Assembly (NCBI GenBank): GCA_002343445.1
Contig: DDSP01000073.1
Coordinates: 956 to 64,198 of the forward strand
Origin: Chthonomonas sp. UBA2387
GTDB lineage: Bacteria; Armatimonadota; Fimbriimonadia; Fimbriimonadales; Fimbriimonadaceae
Reading direction: 5' to 3'
Length of the DNA stretch: 63,243 bases
This document shows, piece by piece, positions 34,117 through 42,639 of this stretch; within the stretch, counting starts at the first letter, position 1, and the number at the start of each line of letters is the position of its first letter. The position numbers and the translations under genes were made by a program. The notes beneath the pieces are model-generated. The model was not told the DNA's origin. It made no database searches and worked only from the letters and a program-made list of their open reading frames with translations.

Positions 34117-35592
34117 ATGAAGAAAACGACTATGCTGCTCGCACTTCTCACGGTTGCGTCTCTGAGTCTCTCCCAAGTCACCGTTACGGTGAAAGAGGGC
34201 GAAACGCTGGGCCATATCGCGGCCCGATACGGCTTGGTCTCGGACGATATCGCTCGGGCCAACGGACTCGGAGACAAGCATCTCATCTCGATCGGCCAGG
34301 TGCTGGTCATTCCGGCGGCTTCCAATTCTGCGCAGGCATCCAAGCCCGCTGCCGTGACGGCCTCCACGGGCAAGAGCCCAGGGACCTATGTGGTTCGCAA
34401 TGGCGACCACGACTGGGCCATCGCGCGCAAGTTCAAGATTTCGCAGAGCGATCTGCACGCCGCCAACCCCGGCGTCGACTGGCGTCGGTTGCCGATCGGC
34501 ACGACCCTCTCGATCCCCGGTCTGACCGCGACGACCTCGGCTCCCGCGGTTGCCAAGGCGGCTCCCGCGCAGGCCAAGACGGTTCCCGCCGCTTCGAGTG
34601 GTGGCTACACCGTGGTGAAGGGCGACAACGACTGGATCATCGCCCGCAAGCTCGGGACGACCGGAGACGCGTTGCGAGCAGCCAATCCTGGCGTGGTGTG
34701 GACGCGGCTGCAGATCGGCCAGAAACTCAACACCCCCGGCGGTGCGAAGGTTGTTCCGGCGGTTTCGAAACGTACCCCCTATATGGCGGTCGCCAAGCCC
34801 AACGTGATCGTTCGCAGCGGTCCAGGCACCAACTTCCGAAACGTCGTCCAGGTTTCGACCGGCACGACCGGCAAGGTTCTGGACGCAGAGAGCGGCTGGG
34901 TGAAGCTCCAGTTTCCCAAGGGTACGGTCGGCTGGGTTCGCGAGGACCTGCTGAAGGCAGGTCAGGCACCGAAACTGGTCGCCAGCAACACCGCTCCCAA
35001 AACGACTCCCGACCGCAATCCTGGCTGGTCGCGAACGGGTCGCACCAATGTGGCGCTCAAGCCGGCCAGCAAGACGGGCAACGCGTTGCTCGATGAGGCG
35101 TACTCGCACCTCGGCACGCGGTATCGCTACGGCGCAAGCCGAAGCGGCGCGTTCGACTGCTCGGGCTTCACCAGCTACGTCTACAAGAAGAGCGGCGTCA
35201 CCATTCCGCGCACCTCGGCGCAGCAAGCCACCGTCGGTCAGAAGATCGACAAGGGCGATCTGGCGCAGGGCGATCTCGTCTTCTTCAAAACGCGCGGTTC
35301 GCGCATCAGCCACGTGGGTATCTACATCGGGGGCGGCAAGTTCATCCATGCCTCCAGCGGCGGCGGACGGGTCAAGACCGACACGTTGAACTCGGGCTAC
35401 TACCAGAAGCGTTACGCCGGAGCGCGCCGAGTGGCCGCGTTCGCTGCCGAGCAGAAGGAAGCGCCCGCGAAGCCTGCAGAGGCCGAGACCAAGGACGACG
35501 TCAAGGATGTGCCTCCCGCAACCGAGACGAAGGCCGTCGAGCCCCCGGCGCAGACTCCTCCGCCGGTCGGCACCGACAACATCGGCAAGTAA
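34117..35592 (+). CDS. LysM/SH3/NlpC-P60 cell-wall hydrolase
   Basis: 491 residues. Signal peptide 1-20; three LysM-type peptidoglycan-binding repeats at about 22-65, 90-134 and 163-206; a bacterial SH3 domain at about 225-280; then an NlpC/P60 endopeptidase at 322-445 with Cys348 in FDCSG, His399 in SHVGIY and His411 in HAS. The tail is Pro- and Glu-rich. It probably cuts peptide stems of peptidoglycan in the periplasm. It has a good promoter of its own and is followed 39 bases later by a separately promoted gene. Confidence 0.9.
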   Translation: MKKTTMLLALLTVASLSLSQVTVTVKEGETLGHIAARYGLVSDDIARANGLGDKHLISIGQVLVIPAASNSAQASKPAAVTASTGKSPGTYVVRNGDHDWAIARKFKISQSDLHAANPGVDWRRLPIGTTLSIPGLTATTSAPAVAKAAPAQAKTVPAASSGGYTVVKGDNDWIIARKLGTTGDALRAANPGVVWTRLQIGQKLNTPGGAKVVPAVSKRTPYMAVAKPNVIVRSGPGTNFRNVVQVSTGTTGKVLDAESGWVKLQFPKGTVGWVREDLLKAGQAPKLVASNTAPKTTPDRNPGWSRTGRTNVALKPASKTGNALLDEAYSHLGTRYRYGASRSGAFDCSGFTSYVYKKSGVTIPRTSAQQATVGQKIDKGDLAQGDLVFFKTRGSRISHVGIYIGGGKFIHASSGGGRVKTDTLNSGYYQKRYAGARRVAAFAAEQKEAPAKPAEAETKDDVKDVPPATETKAVEPPAQTPPPVGTDNIGK

Positions 35593-35617
35593 GCCCAAGC
35601 CGGCCGCTAGGGTCATC

Positions 35618-35623
35618 TATACT
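35618..35623 (+). promoter_or_regulatory. -10 box before debranching-enzyme gene
   Basis: TATACT ends 8 bases before GTG 35632 with no Shine-Dalgarno between, consistent with a leaderless mRNA. Confidence 0.45.
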
Positions 35624-35631
35624 AGGTTGCG

Positions 35632-37524
35632 GTGCCCTACCGGATCGAACCAGCCCGTTGTACGAACTTCGACGTCTCGTCGCGGCTTGAGTGGCTCTTG
35701 CCCAACGGAAAGGGCGGCTACGCCATGGGCACGGTCGCCGGAGTCAACACCCGACGCTATCACGGACTCCTTGTGGCTGCGACGCGTCCACCGGTCGAGC
35801 GGGTTGTCCTCGTTCGGGGGATCGAGGCGTTCGTCGAAGTCTCGGGCCACCGCTACGGTCTCTCGGCGAACCAGTATCCTGGCGTCGTCCACCCGCAGGG
35901 CTACCAGTACCTGACCCAGTGCCTCGTCGGCGAGTCGGTCGTTTCGGATTTTCAGGCGGGCGATGCCAAGGTGCAGCGACGCTTGGCGATCCATCCCGAG
36001 AAGAACGCGACCACGGTCGTGTTTCGCAACACCGGCGTCAAGGTGGTCAAGTTGGTGCTGAGTCCGCTGGTCTGTCACCGATCGCACCATGCCAACTTCA
36101 ACGAATCGGGCGCATTTCCGGACGGGATCGAGTTTCGAGCGAACGAGACCGTCGTCCGAAGCGAAACGCCCTTGCACATCCTTCATCCCGGGGCGCAACG
36201 GATTCCCGTCGAGGGTTGGTTCTACCGATTCGAGCACCTGCGCGAGGTCGAACGCGGCCTGAACCCGCGCGACGACGCGTTCTGCCCCTGCGAGTTGCGG
36301 TACGAGTTGCACTCCGGCGAGGAAGCCGTCATCGTCCTCTCGGCCGAAGGGCCCGTGCCGCCGCAACATCCTTCAGACCCCGTGCCAAACCCAGCGGATA
36401 CCCTGGGACTGTTGCGCGAAGCGGCTGAGAAGTTCATCGTGGTCACCGAGAACCGGACGACTTTGTTGGCCGGATACCCCTGGTTCGCCGATTGGGGACG
36501 CGACACGATGATCGCGCTTCCGGGCATCTTGCTGCAAACGGGGCGGGTGGCCCAGGCGCGCCAAGTGCTGAGCGATTATGCGGGTCAGATGCGCGACGGC
36601 CTGATCCCCAATCGTTTTGTCGAAGAAGGCGACGAGGCCGAGTACAACACCGTGGACGCGACGTTGTGGTTCGCCAATGCCGTCCATCAGACTCTGGAAG
36701 CCGAGTGGAACCAAGGCTTTGCCGTTCGCATGATGAAGGCCTTGGACGACGTGCTCGAACATCACCGGGCGGGGACGCGGTACGGCATCGCCCTCGATCC
36801 CTCCGACGGCCTTTTGCGGCAGGGGGTGCCGGGGTCGCAGCTCACGTGGATGGACGCCAAGATCGGGGACTGGGTGGTGACGCCTCGCCACGGCAAAGCG
36901 GTCGAGATCTGCGGACTCTGGATCAACGCGTTGCGCGTGATGGAGCACCTCGCCAACCGACTGCAGCGGCCGAGCGACGCTTACCGCCAGCTTGCCGAGC
37001 GCGCCGAAGCGCACTTCGACGCCAAGTTCTGGTCCGAGACGCTGGGCTACTACCTCGACACGGCCGAACCCGACGACGCCTCGCTCCGGCCCAATCAGGT
37101 CATCGCCATGAGCTTGCCGTTCGGACCGGCGAAGGGCGACCGAGCGAGACGCGCCTTGGATGTCGTGGCGCGCGAACTGCTGACGCCTTACGGACTTAGG
37201 ACGCTCGCGCAGGACGACCCCCATTACCACGGCCGGTTCGACGGCCCCCTGCGCGAGCTGGACGCCGCCTACCATCGGGGAACGGTTTGGCCATGGTTGC
37301 TCGGGCCTTTCGTGACGGCCACGGTCAAACTCACCGGCGACCGTCGCGAAGCGAAGCGATTGCTTCGAAGCGTGCGCGAGATGCTCACGGAATACGGCAT
37401 GGGCGGCCTCGCCGAAGTCTACGATGGCGACCCGCCGCATCGGCCCAACGGGTGCCCCTGGCAAGCGTGGAGCGTAGGCGAATTGCTGCGGGCCATGGCC
37501 CAAGACACCGGAGAACAACCATGA
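35632..37524 (+). CDS. glycogen-debranching-type amylo-alpha-1,6-glucosidase
   Basis: 630 residues. The N-terminal beta domain begins EWLLPNGKGGYAMGTVAG with NTRRYHGLL, the typical start of bacterial GDE_N domains; the C-terminal (alpha/alpha)6 barrel (about 265-625) has PWFADWGRDTMIALPG and EYNTVDATLWF, the hallmark of GH133-type debranching enzymes. It should hydrolyse alpha-1,6 branch points in glycogen or limit dextrins. GTG start. Its stop overlaps the next small gene (ATGA). Confidence 0.92.
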   Translation: MPYRIEPARCTNFDVSSRLEWLLPNGKGGYAMGTVAGVNTRRYHGLLVAATRPPVERVVLVRGIEAFVEVSGHRYGLSANQYPGVVHPQGYQYLTQCLVGESVVSDFQAGDAKVQRRLAIHPEKNATTVVFRNTGVKVVKLVLSPLVCHRSHHANFNESGAFPDGIEFRANETVVRSETPLHILHPGAQRIPVEGWFYRFEHLREVERGLNPRDDAFCPCELRYELHSGEEAVIVLSAEGPVPPQHPSDPVPNPADTLGLLREAAEKFIVVTENRTTLLAGYPWFADWGRDTMIALPGILLQTGRVAQARQVLSDYAGQMRDGLIPNRFVEEGDEAEYNTVDATLWFANAVHQTLEAEWNQGFAVRMMKALDDVLEHHRAGTRYGIALDPSDGLLRQGVPGSQLTWMDAKIGDWVVTPRHGKAVEICGLWINALRVMEHLANRLQRPSDAYRQLAERAEAHFDAKFWSETLGYYLDTAEPDDASLRPNQVIAMSLPFGPAKGDRARRALDVVARELLTPYGLRTLAQDDPHYHGRFDGPLRELDAAYHRGTVWPWLLGPFVTATVKLTGDRREAKRLLRSVREMLTEYGMGGLAEVYDGDPPHRPNGCPWQAWSVGELLRAMAQDTGEQP

Positions 37525-37766
37525 TCACCGTCCAATTCGACGACCCCGACATCGCCGCTGGCCGGCTCGACGACAAGGGCCTGATGATGAAGAGCATCGC
37601 TGAGCGCACGCTGGCCGCCAAGGTCGAGGAACTGGAGTGCCCCACGCACGGAGACGGTCGCTGGCTGACGATCACCGTGTATGGCGGGTTCGACGATCTC
37701 TCGTGCGACGTCGAAGGCTGTTGCGACGACTTTGTCGAGAGAGCCGAGGCCGCACTCGAATCGTGA
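37521..37766 (+). CDS. small conserved-looking protein
   Basis: 81 residues, acidic, with four Cys, three of them in the last part (CDVEGCCDD near 62-70) and one at CPTHGDG near 40. No signal peptide. It could be a small alpha/beta fold, perhaps metal-binding. The ATG overlaps the stop of the debranching enzyme gene, so it is translationally coupled with it. Function unknown. Confidence 0.55.
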   Translation: MITVQFDDPDIAAGRLDDKGLMMKSIAERTLAAKVEELECPTHGDGRWLTITVYGGFDDLSCDVEGCCDDFVERAEAALES

Positions 37767-37773
37767 AGCGCCC

Positions 37774-38241
37774 CTATTCGCCCTTGTAGCGTGTGAACGT
37801 GTTGGTGTTGCCGTCCACGGTCACGGTGAAGGAATCCGGCGTTTGCCAAGTCACCTTCGAAGTCTGGGCCTTCTTCGCGGCCTCGGCGACCTGCGACTTG
37901 ATCTGGGGTGCAAGGGCTTCGATCACCGGTCGCTGAGCCCCGTCGACCTTGCTCGTATCGAGTTCGACGTCGCCAAACTGGGTGGTCAGGGTCTCGTTTT
38001 CGTAGGTGTACGTGCCGCTGAAGTTGAGAGCGATGGAACCGGCCCCACCCGGCAGATCGGCTTGAACCGTCATCTTCGCGGTTCCACCTTGGAGTTCGGC
38101 AACGACCGTTCCGTTGCTCGCTCCTGCGGGAAGCTGCGCTCCGGTCACTCGCCATTTGCCTTCGACGGTCTTGGCTTGCTGACAGCCGAACCCCACCACG
38201 GCGACGAGAACGGCGAGGAGGACGAGATGAGCGGACCGCAT
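37774..38241 (-). CDS. lipoprotein of unknown function
   Basis: 155 residues. A lipoprotein signal ends at VGFGC, then a short beta-rich domain (KWRVTG, GTYTYENETLTTQFGDVELD) like the small lipocalin-type proteins seen elsewhere in the window. A Met three codons upstream at 38250 is possible, but a -10 box CATAAT overlaps it and lies 7 bases before the Met at 38241, so I chose the latter. It is followed, convergently, by the small 81-residue gene. Confidence 0.65.
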   Translation of the reverse strand: MRSAHLVLLAVLVAVVGFGCQQAKTVEGKWRVTGAQLPAGASNGTVVAELQGGTAKMTVQADLPGGAGSIALNFSGTYTYENETLTTQFGDVELDTSKVDGAQRPVIEALAPQIKSQVAEAAKKAQTSKVTWQTPDSFTVTVDGNTNTFTRYKGE

Positions 38242-38248
38242 GAAGGGC

Positions 38249-38254
38249 ATTATG
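38249..38254 (-). promoter_or_regulatory. -10 box that fixes the lipoprotein start
   Basis: CATAAT on the minus strand, 7 bases before the ATG at 38241 and overlapping the ATG at 38250, which therefore cannot be in the transcript made from it. Confidence 0.4.
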
Positions 38255-38263
38255 ACCGCAGGT

Positions 38264-39145
38264 TCAATCGGTCGTGGTCCGAGTGGCCCCCTGGAACTCC
38301 ACGGGCCGCCGCGGCCTGAGCAACTCGAAGTAGCCGCGCACGTCGGACCAATAGCGGTCGGCGGCCTCGCAACGATCGGGGTCGGCCGTGCTCGCGCCGT
38401 GAATTCCCCCTTCGTGGTGCACCAAGCGGTGCGGTGCGGGGCCGGGCGGAGTCGGCATCGCCTCGAAGATGGCCCTCTCGTCGTCTTCGGCCTCCTCGGG
38501 GGAGGCGGTGATCAAGATCGGGAAGCGGTCGGCGGCCTTGGCCCACTCGGCCACCGACTCGTTGGGGAAGTACTCGCCAGGGGACGAGAGGATCATGCCT
38601 GCGATCTCGGGCCGGGCGACCAACTTCAGGGCCAGGCTGGCCGTGTAGCTGCTCCCCCAAACGACGACCCGCGAGTATTTGCCCTGCGCTGCAGCCCAGT
38701 CGAGAGCGGCCTCCATGTCGGGAAGGGAAGCCTCGTAGGCTTGGGGCGACTCGTACGTCGCGGCGGTCCGGTTGTCCGCTTCCCACAGGCGGCCACCCGA
38801 GCGCAGGTCCACAGCCAACGCGTCGAGCCCCAGTGCGGCGATGCGGGGCGCGATGCTCGCGTACTCGGAGGCGTTGCTGTCTGCCTGATGGAACAGGACG
38901 ACCAGCCAACGCGAGTCGGCGTTCGAAGTGTACAGGTCGGCGAACACCTTCGAACCGTCGCTCGCGGCGAACGTCACTTCGCGGGCCGGGCGGACCTCGA
39001 CCCCCCTCCTCGTCGGACGGGCGGCCTCTTGAGGGCCCCCTTCATCCGATTGAACCACGGTCTTGGGCTTCTCGCAACCCGCGAGGAGGCAACCCAGCAA
39101 CGCCAGCGACAGGATGAACCGCACGAGGACAGTATAAACGCTCAC
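38264..39145 (-). CDS. alpha/beta-hydrolase lipoprotein
   Basis: 293 residues. A lipoprotein signal ends at LAGC (Cys24). The alpha/beta-hydrolase fold shows VVLFHQADSN near 82-91 as oxyanion strand, VWGSSYTAS near 162-170 as nucleophile elbow (Ser166) and HHEGGIHG near the end for the catalytic His. Esterase or peptidase of unknown substrate. GTG 39145 overlaps the stop of the epimerase gene (GTGA); a second GTG at 39124, 6 bases after TATACT, would still keep the full lipoprotein signal and may be used as well. Confidence 0.78.
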   Translation of the reverse strand: MSVYTVLVRFILSLALLGCLLAGCEKPKTVVQSDEGGPQEAARPTRRGVEVRPAREVTFAASDGSKVFADLYTSNADSRWLVVLFHQADSNASEYASIAPRIAALGLDALAVDLRSGGRLWEADNRTAATYESPQAYEASLPDMEAALDWAAAQGKYSRVVVWGSSYTASLALKLVARPEIAGMILSSPGEYFPNESVAEWAKAADRFPILITASPEEAEDDERAIFEAMPTPPGPAPHRLVHHEGGIHGASTADPDRCEAADRYWSDVRGYFELLRPRRPVEFQGATRTTTD

Positions 39146-40053
39146 TCGCCAAGCAGGTCGTTCAGGGCGCCGTCAAGGGTCGGGAAGCGGTAGTCGAACC
39201 CGTGAAACTGCGCCGCGATAGGCAAGGCGCGCTGCCCGCGGAGCACCAGTTCGGGCTCGACGCCCTGCAAGCGGCTCACCGCCTCGAACAAGGGAGCAGG
39301 CACCGGCGGCACCGGGGGACGGCCCAGATGACGCCGCAGCGCCGCCATCAACTCGCCTTGGCGCACCGGCGTCGGTGCCGTGGCGTTCACCGGGCCGTGC
39401 ACGTCGTTCTCGATGAGGAACGCGAACAGCCGGGCCAGATCGGCCAGGTGGATCCAGCTGACGTATTGGCGGCCTGTGCCGATGGCGCTGCCCATGAACG
39501 CCTTGGTGAGGGCCACGAGCGGCTTGAGCGCTCCGCCCCCGCGCCCCAACACGAACCCGATCCGCACCACCACCTTGCGCGTTTGCGGCGTCGCCGCTTC
39601 CATGCACGCTCCCTCCCAGAGTTGGGCCACCCGGCCGGGGAAGTCGGTGCCCGGAGGGCTGGCTTCGCTCAGCGGTCGGTCGCCCGAGTCGCCGTAATAG
39701 CCGACGCCGCTCGCGTTCAGCCAGACCCTTGGCGGCGTCGAGCATTTGGCGATGCCTTCCCCCACGGCGCGAGTGGAGTTGACCCGCGAATCCACGATCC
39801 GTCGCTTGGTGTCCTCGTTCCAGCGCTGCACGATCGGCTCGCCGACCAAGTTGACGACGGCTTCGGCACCTTCGATCAGCGGCACCAAGGCATCGGCAGA
39901 CACGGCATCCCACACGGCCCCGGACGCGCCGGCCACGGCCCGCCCGGATCGGCTGAGGACGGTGCACCGGTATCCGCTCGCGACCAACTGCGCGACCAGA
40001 GCGCCACCGATGAACCCAGAGCCCCCGGCGATCACCACGTGTCGGTCGCTCAT
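39142..40053 (-). CDS. TIGR01777-type epimerase (SDR39U1-like)
   Basis: 303 residues. N-terminal Rossmann motif GGSGFIG at 10-16, then VVNLVGEPI near 67 and ASGVGYYGD near 114-122, which are diagnostic of the TIGR01777 (YfcH/SDR39U1) family, and the C-terminal DUF1731-like part with LRGQRALP. An NAD(P)-dependent epimerase-like protein, substrate unknown. Its ATG overlaps the ubiX stop (ATGA), and its stop overlaps the hydrolase start. Confidence 0.9.
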   Translation of the reverse strand: MSDRHVVIAGGSGFIGGALVAQLVASGYRCTVLSRSGRAVAGASGAVWDAVSADALVPLIEGAEAVVNLVGEPIVQRWNEDTKRRIVDSRVNSTRAVGEGIAKCSTPPRVWLNASGVGYYGDSGDRPLSEASPPGTDFPGRVAQLWEGACMEAATPQTRKVVVRIGFVLGRGGGALKPLVALTKAFMGSAIGTGRQYVSWIHLADLARLFAFLIENDVHGPVNATAPTPVRQGELMAALRRHLGRPPVPPVPAPLFEAVSRLQGVEPELVLRGQRALPIAAQFHGFDYRFPTLDGALNDLLGE

Positions 40054-40658
40054 CGGTCCTCCTCCATCCAGGGTCGCACGAGGTCTTGTTCGACGCCGAG
40101 CTGCTGCAGGATGCGGGCCACCACGGTGTCGGCCAGGTCCTCCAACGACTTGGGTTGGTGGTACCAGGCGGGGCTGGCGGGCAGGATGGTCGCCCCTGCT
40201 TCGGCGAGTTGGGTCATGTTGCGGAGCATGATGAGGTTCCAAGGCATTTCGCGGGGCACCAGGATCAGGGGGCGCCGTTCCTTCAGGCACACGTCGGCGG
40301 CCCGCGTCACCAGGTCGTTCGAGATGCCGTGGGCGATGCGCCCAGCGGTGCCCATCGAACAGGGAACGATCACCATGCCGTCGTGGACGAACGAGCCGCT
40401 TGCGGGCGGCGTGTAGTAGTCGTTGGAGTCCAGCAGGTGGATCTGCGGCGCGGGCCGCCCCAACCACTTTTCGACGTCGAGGGCGGCGGGGTTCAGCGAG
40501 ATACCGAGTTCGGTGCCCGCAACCTGCACGGCCTGACGGCTGAGCGTGACGTAGATGTCGTCGAAGTGCCGGGCAGCTTGGGCGAGGAACCGTTGGGCGT
40601 AGATGGCGCCGCTGGCGCCCGTGACTCCAACGACCAGTCGGCGGGTTCGCGAAGGCAT
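40050..40658 (-). CDS. ubiX: flavin prenyltransferase
   Basis: 202 residues. UbiX joins dimethylallyl phosphate to FMN to make the prenyl-FMN cofactor used by UbiD-type decarboxylases. Motifs: VTGASGAIYA near 12-21, VPCSMGTAGRIAHG near 97-110 and PREMPWN near 130. No UbiD gene is in the window. It is first in a coupled run with the epimerase and the hydrolase lipoprotein. Confidence 0.93.
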   Translation of the reverse strand: MPSRTRRLVVGVTGASGAIYAQRFLAQAARHFDDIYVTLSRQAVQVAGTELGISLNPAALDVEKWLGRPAPQIHLLDSNDYYTPPASGSFVHDGMVIVPCSMGTAGRIAHGISNDLVTRAADVCLKERRPLILVPREMPWNLIMLRNMTQLAEAGATILPASPAWYHQPKSLEDLADTVVARILQQLGVEQDLVRPWMEEDR

Positions 40659-40665
40659 CGCTGTG

Positions 40666-40671
40666 ATTCTA
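40666..40671 (-). promoter_or_regulatory. -10 box of ubiX
   Basis: TAGAAT on the minus strand, 7 bases before the ATG, with no Shine-Dalgarno sequence; a leaderless start is likely. Confidence 0.45.
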
Positions 40672-40700
40672 CGTCGCCCGGCTTGCGTTCGGCGGCTGGA

Positions 40701-41450
40701 CTAGGGCGCCGGGGTCGCTACACGGAACACGAAGTCGGAGAATGTGACCTGATAATCCGACTGTCCCTCGCCGACCACCACTTGAACCACCGTCGGATAG
40801 TAGCCGGACTTGGCCACGGAAGCGGGTTGGGGGATGGCCAGAGTCATCGCCGTCTTGGACTCCAAGAACGTCGGAGTGAACCAGAACGCGGTGAAGATGG
40901 TCTCGCCATCGAACGAGCCGAAGCTGGCCGCACCTTCGATGTCGACGGTGGGCTGGTTCCAATAGAGGCCGATCTCGTCGGTGCCGGAGGCGTCGTTGGA
41001 GGTGTAGCCGGCGGGCATGAAGGCGGCGCCGGGGTGAATGGCCATCTCGGGGTCGGCGACGTCGATCAGCAGCCGATCCACCTCGGGCAAGGTGAAGAAG
41101 TGGATGCCGACGGTGGGCGTCGCGAACACGCCGGTCGCGCCCTTGTGGCCCGCCGGGAGCCAGGAGACCACGATGTGGGTGTAGGGCGTGCCCGTGTTGC
41201 GGGGCAGCGCGATGACCGCAGACTCGCCTGCGGGGTCGAGGTTTCTGACCGAGTTGGGCGAGAAGCTGATGTTGATCTGCTGGGGCACGTCCGCCGGGTC
41301 GAGGAAGCCCCAAGACCGCACCACGCCGTCGCCGAGATCGTCGGCGCTGCCGGTGACGACCGTGCTGTTCAGCTCCGAGTTGCCGCAACCCGCGGCGAGA
41401 AGCATGAGGGGCAGGGCGGCCAAGCCCAGACGGCGCATGAATCGGTGCAT
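40701..41450 (-). CDS. lipoprotein, possibly DUF5602/TTHB210-like
   Basis: 249 residues with a lipoprotein signal ending in LAAGC (Cys22). The mature part is beta-rich. VSWLPAGHKG near 96-105 and GIHFFTLPEVD near 115-125 resemble the W-P-x-GH and PHFD-HFY motifs of TTHB210-like (DUF5602) proteins, which suggests a metal-binding beta fold. The match is partial. CACAAT ends 7 bases before the ATG. Confidence 0.6.
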   Translation of the reverse strand: MHRFMRRLGLAALPLMLLAAGCGNSELNSTVVTGSADDLGDGVVRSWGFLDPADVPQQINISFSPNSVRNLDPAGESAVIALPRNTGTPYTHIVVSWLPAGHKGATGVFATPTVGIHFFTLPEVDRLLIDVADPEMAIHPGAAFMPAGYTSNDASGTDEIGLYWNQPTVDIEGAASFGSFDGETIFTAFWFTPTFLESKTAMTLAIPQPASVAKSGYYPTVVQVVVGEGQSDYQVTFSDFVFRVATPAP

Positions 41451-41608
41451 GTTGTGGATTGTGACTCAACCAGGGCGGCAAACGCACCCGTGCGGCCCAG
41501 ATGCTGGATTCAGGGCATTCTCTGCCAGGCGATGGTTCCAAGTACCCATTTCGCCATGCTCAATGGGCGTGGTCCGGGATTATCGCTATACTGAACCTGT
41601 CAACGGAC

Positions 41609-41636
41609 GCTCGCGCTAGCAACCGTTGGCGCGAGC
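41609..41636 (+). other. hairpin upstream of HicA-like remnant
   Basis: GCTCGCGC and GCGCGAGC pair as an 8-base-pair stem with a 12-base loop. CAACGG at 41601-41606 can instead pair with CCGTTG at 41623-41628, so two exclusive folds are possible. TATACT at 41587-41592 could start the transcript. Confidence 0.3.
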
Positions 41637-41664
41637 CGCGACGCAACCATTCGGAGGTTCCAAA

Positions 41665-41896
41665 CTGCCGTTTGCACCAAAGGTGACTGAGTCTGGGTAG
41701 CGCCCGGGCGCGTGAAGTGGAGCGCATCTTGTTGGACGCGGGATACCGGTTCTCGCACAGGACGAAGCACAAGCTCGTTTACGTCAACGAGCATGGCCAA
41801 TTCATTGGCTCTGCTTCTACTCCTGGCGATTACAGGTGTCTTTGTCAACTGAGATCGCGCATCCGACAAAACCAGCGACTGCTCGGGAAGAGCTAG
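41665..41896 (+). pseudogene. HicA-like toxin gene with a frameshift
   Basis: GGAGG at 41653-41657 is followed 7 bases later by a CTG that opens LPFAPKVTESG and then a TAG at 41698. One base out of frame the reading continues as REVERILLDAGYRFSHRTKH, then KLVYVNEHGQ, to a TAG at 41894. Removal of one G near 41695-41697 would join them into about 76 residues resembling HicA/YcfA mRNA interferases, with KH in the place of the family's SH catalytic motif. No HicB partner is visible. It may be decayed, or the frame may shift during translation. This is the only gene-like content in 41451-41947. Confidence 0.35.
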
Positions 41897-41947
41897 TCCG
41901 ATGTCGAGGGCCCGTCCGGAGGCGGGCCCACTTTTCCACTTTGGGTG

Positions 41948-42376
41948 TTAGGCCAACTCGAAATCTTGGAACTCGAAGCCCGGAACCACGATACAGGCCA
42001 CCAACGTGTAGCCATGCGCCCCTTCGCCACATTTCGCCGACTGCCATACGCCCGCAGGGACCAGCGCCTGAAGGCATGGGGCCACCCCAAGGTCGTGCCG
42101 CGAATCGCCGATGGACAGCAGACACGGGTCGCCGCCCTGATGCAGCCACAACTCGTCCGAGGCCACGCGATGCAGGCGCGATTCGTGGCCCGAGGGCAAA
42201 AGAAACAGAATGCTCGTGGCGGCGCTTCGCGATCCGGCTTCGGGCCTGCCGTAGGAGGTTGCGTCGACGCTGTGTGCGGAGCGCCACGTTTCGCGGTAGA
42301 ACCCGCCTTCGGGGTGGGCTTGAAGCTCGAGCGTCTGGACGAGTTCGCGCCAGTCGGGGGCTTGGGGGGCAGGCAT
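41948..42376 (-). CDS. cupin of the DUF985 family
   Basis: 142 residues. AHPEGGFYRETWRS near 21-35 and HRVASDELWLHQGG near 73-86 are typical of the DUF985 (YML079w-like) cupins, a single double-stranded beta-helix. Often annotated as sugar-epimerase-like but with no established reaction. TACAAT ends 7 bases before the ATG at 42376. Confidence 0.85.
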   Translation of the reverse strand: MPAPQAPDWRELVQTLELQAHPEGGFYRETWRSAHSVDATSYGRPEAGSRSAATSILFLLPSGHESRLHRVASDELWLHQGGDPCLLSIGDSRHDLGVAPCLQALVPAGVWQSAKCGEGAHGYTLVACIVVPGFEFQDFELA

Positions 42377-42383
42377 GGGTGGG

Positions 42384-42389
42384 ATTGTA
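42384..42389 (-). promoter_or_regulatory. -10 box of the cupin gene
   Basis: TACAAT on the minus strand, 7 bases before the ATG. Leaderless transcription is likely. Confidence 0.45.
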
Positions 42390-42477
42390 ACGCTTTGCGC
42401 AAGAAAGTTCGCAAACACGGACTTGAGAGGGCGTGCAAAGAACCTGTTGTGGCAGGGCAATGGTCCTAGAACAGGGC

Positions 42478-42506
42478 TTGCGCTTTGAAGGGAACCGTGA
42501 TATGAT
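42478..42506 (+). promoter_or_regulatory. promoter of the G-tract protease gene
   Basis: TTGCGC at 42478-42483 and TATGAT at 42501-42506 are exactly 17 bases apart. The next start codon, GTG 42514, is 7 bases after the -10 box and opens the signal-peptide reading frame. Confidence 0.5.
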
Positions 42507-42513
42507 GTTTCTT

Positions 42514-42639
42514 GTGAGTGGGAATCGAGCCAACGACTTGACACGCGGCGTCCGGAGCCTCCTTCGGGCGAGCGTCGCAGTGCTGGTCTGTGCCGGGGGG
42601 GGGCGATGGCCAGCGACCCGTACGGTGCGAACCATCTGA
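42514..42639 (+). CDS. signal-peptide leader out of frame with protease body
   Basis: From GTG 42514 the frame reads a basic N-terminus and then the hydrophobic run SLLRASVAVLVCAGGG, as in a Sec signal peptide. At 42595-42603 it enters a run of nine G and then leaves the frame of the downstream protease, ending at 42639. With ten (or seven) G, the reading would continue as GGGAMA-SDPYG, where AMA is a good signal peptidase site. So this looks like the missing secretion signal of the gene at 42606. Confidence 0.5.
   Translation: MSGNRANDLTRGVRSLLRASVAVLVCAGGGRWPATRTVRTI
42595..42603 (+). repeat. nine-G homopolymer tract
   Basis: Nine consecutive G at the junction of signal peptide and mature protease. 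Such tracts gain or lose bases during replication and are used as on/off switches in several bacteria. It could also be a sequencing error. Confidence 0.8.

Noticed and set aside
41836..42390. Plus-strand frames opposite the cupin gene
   Set aside because: No start signals and no protein-like pattern; the minus-strand DUF985 match is clear.
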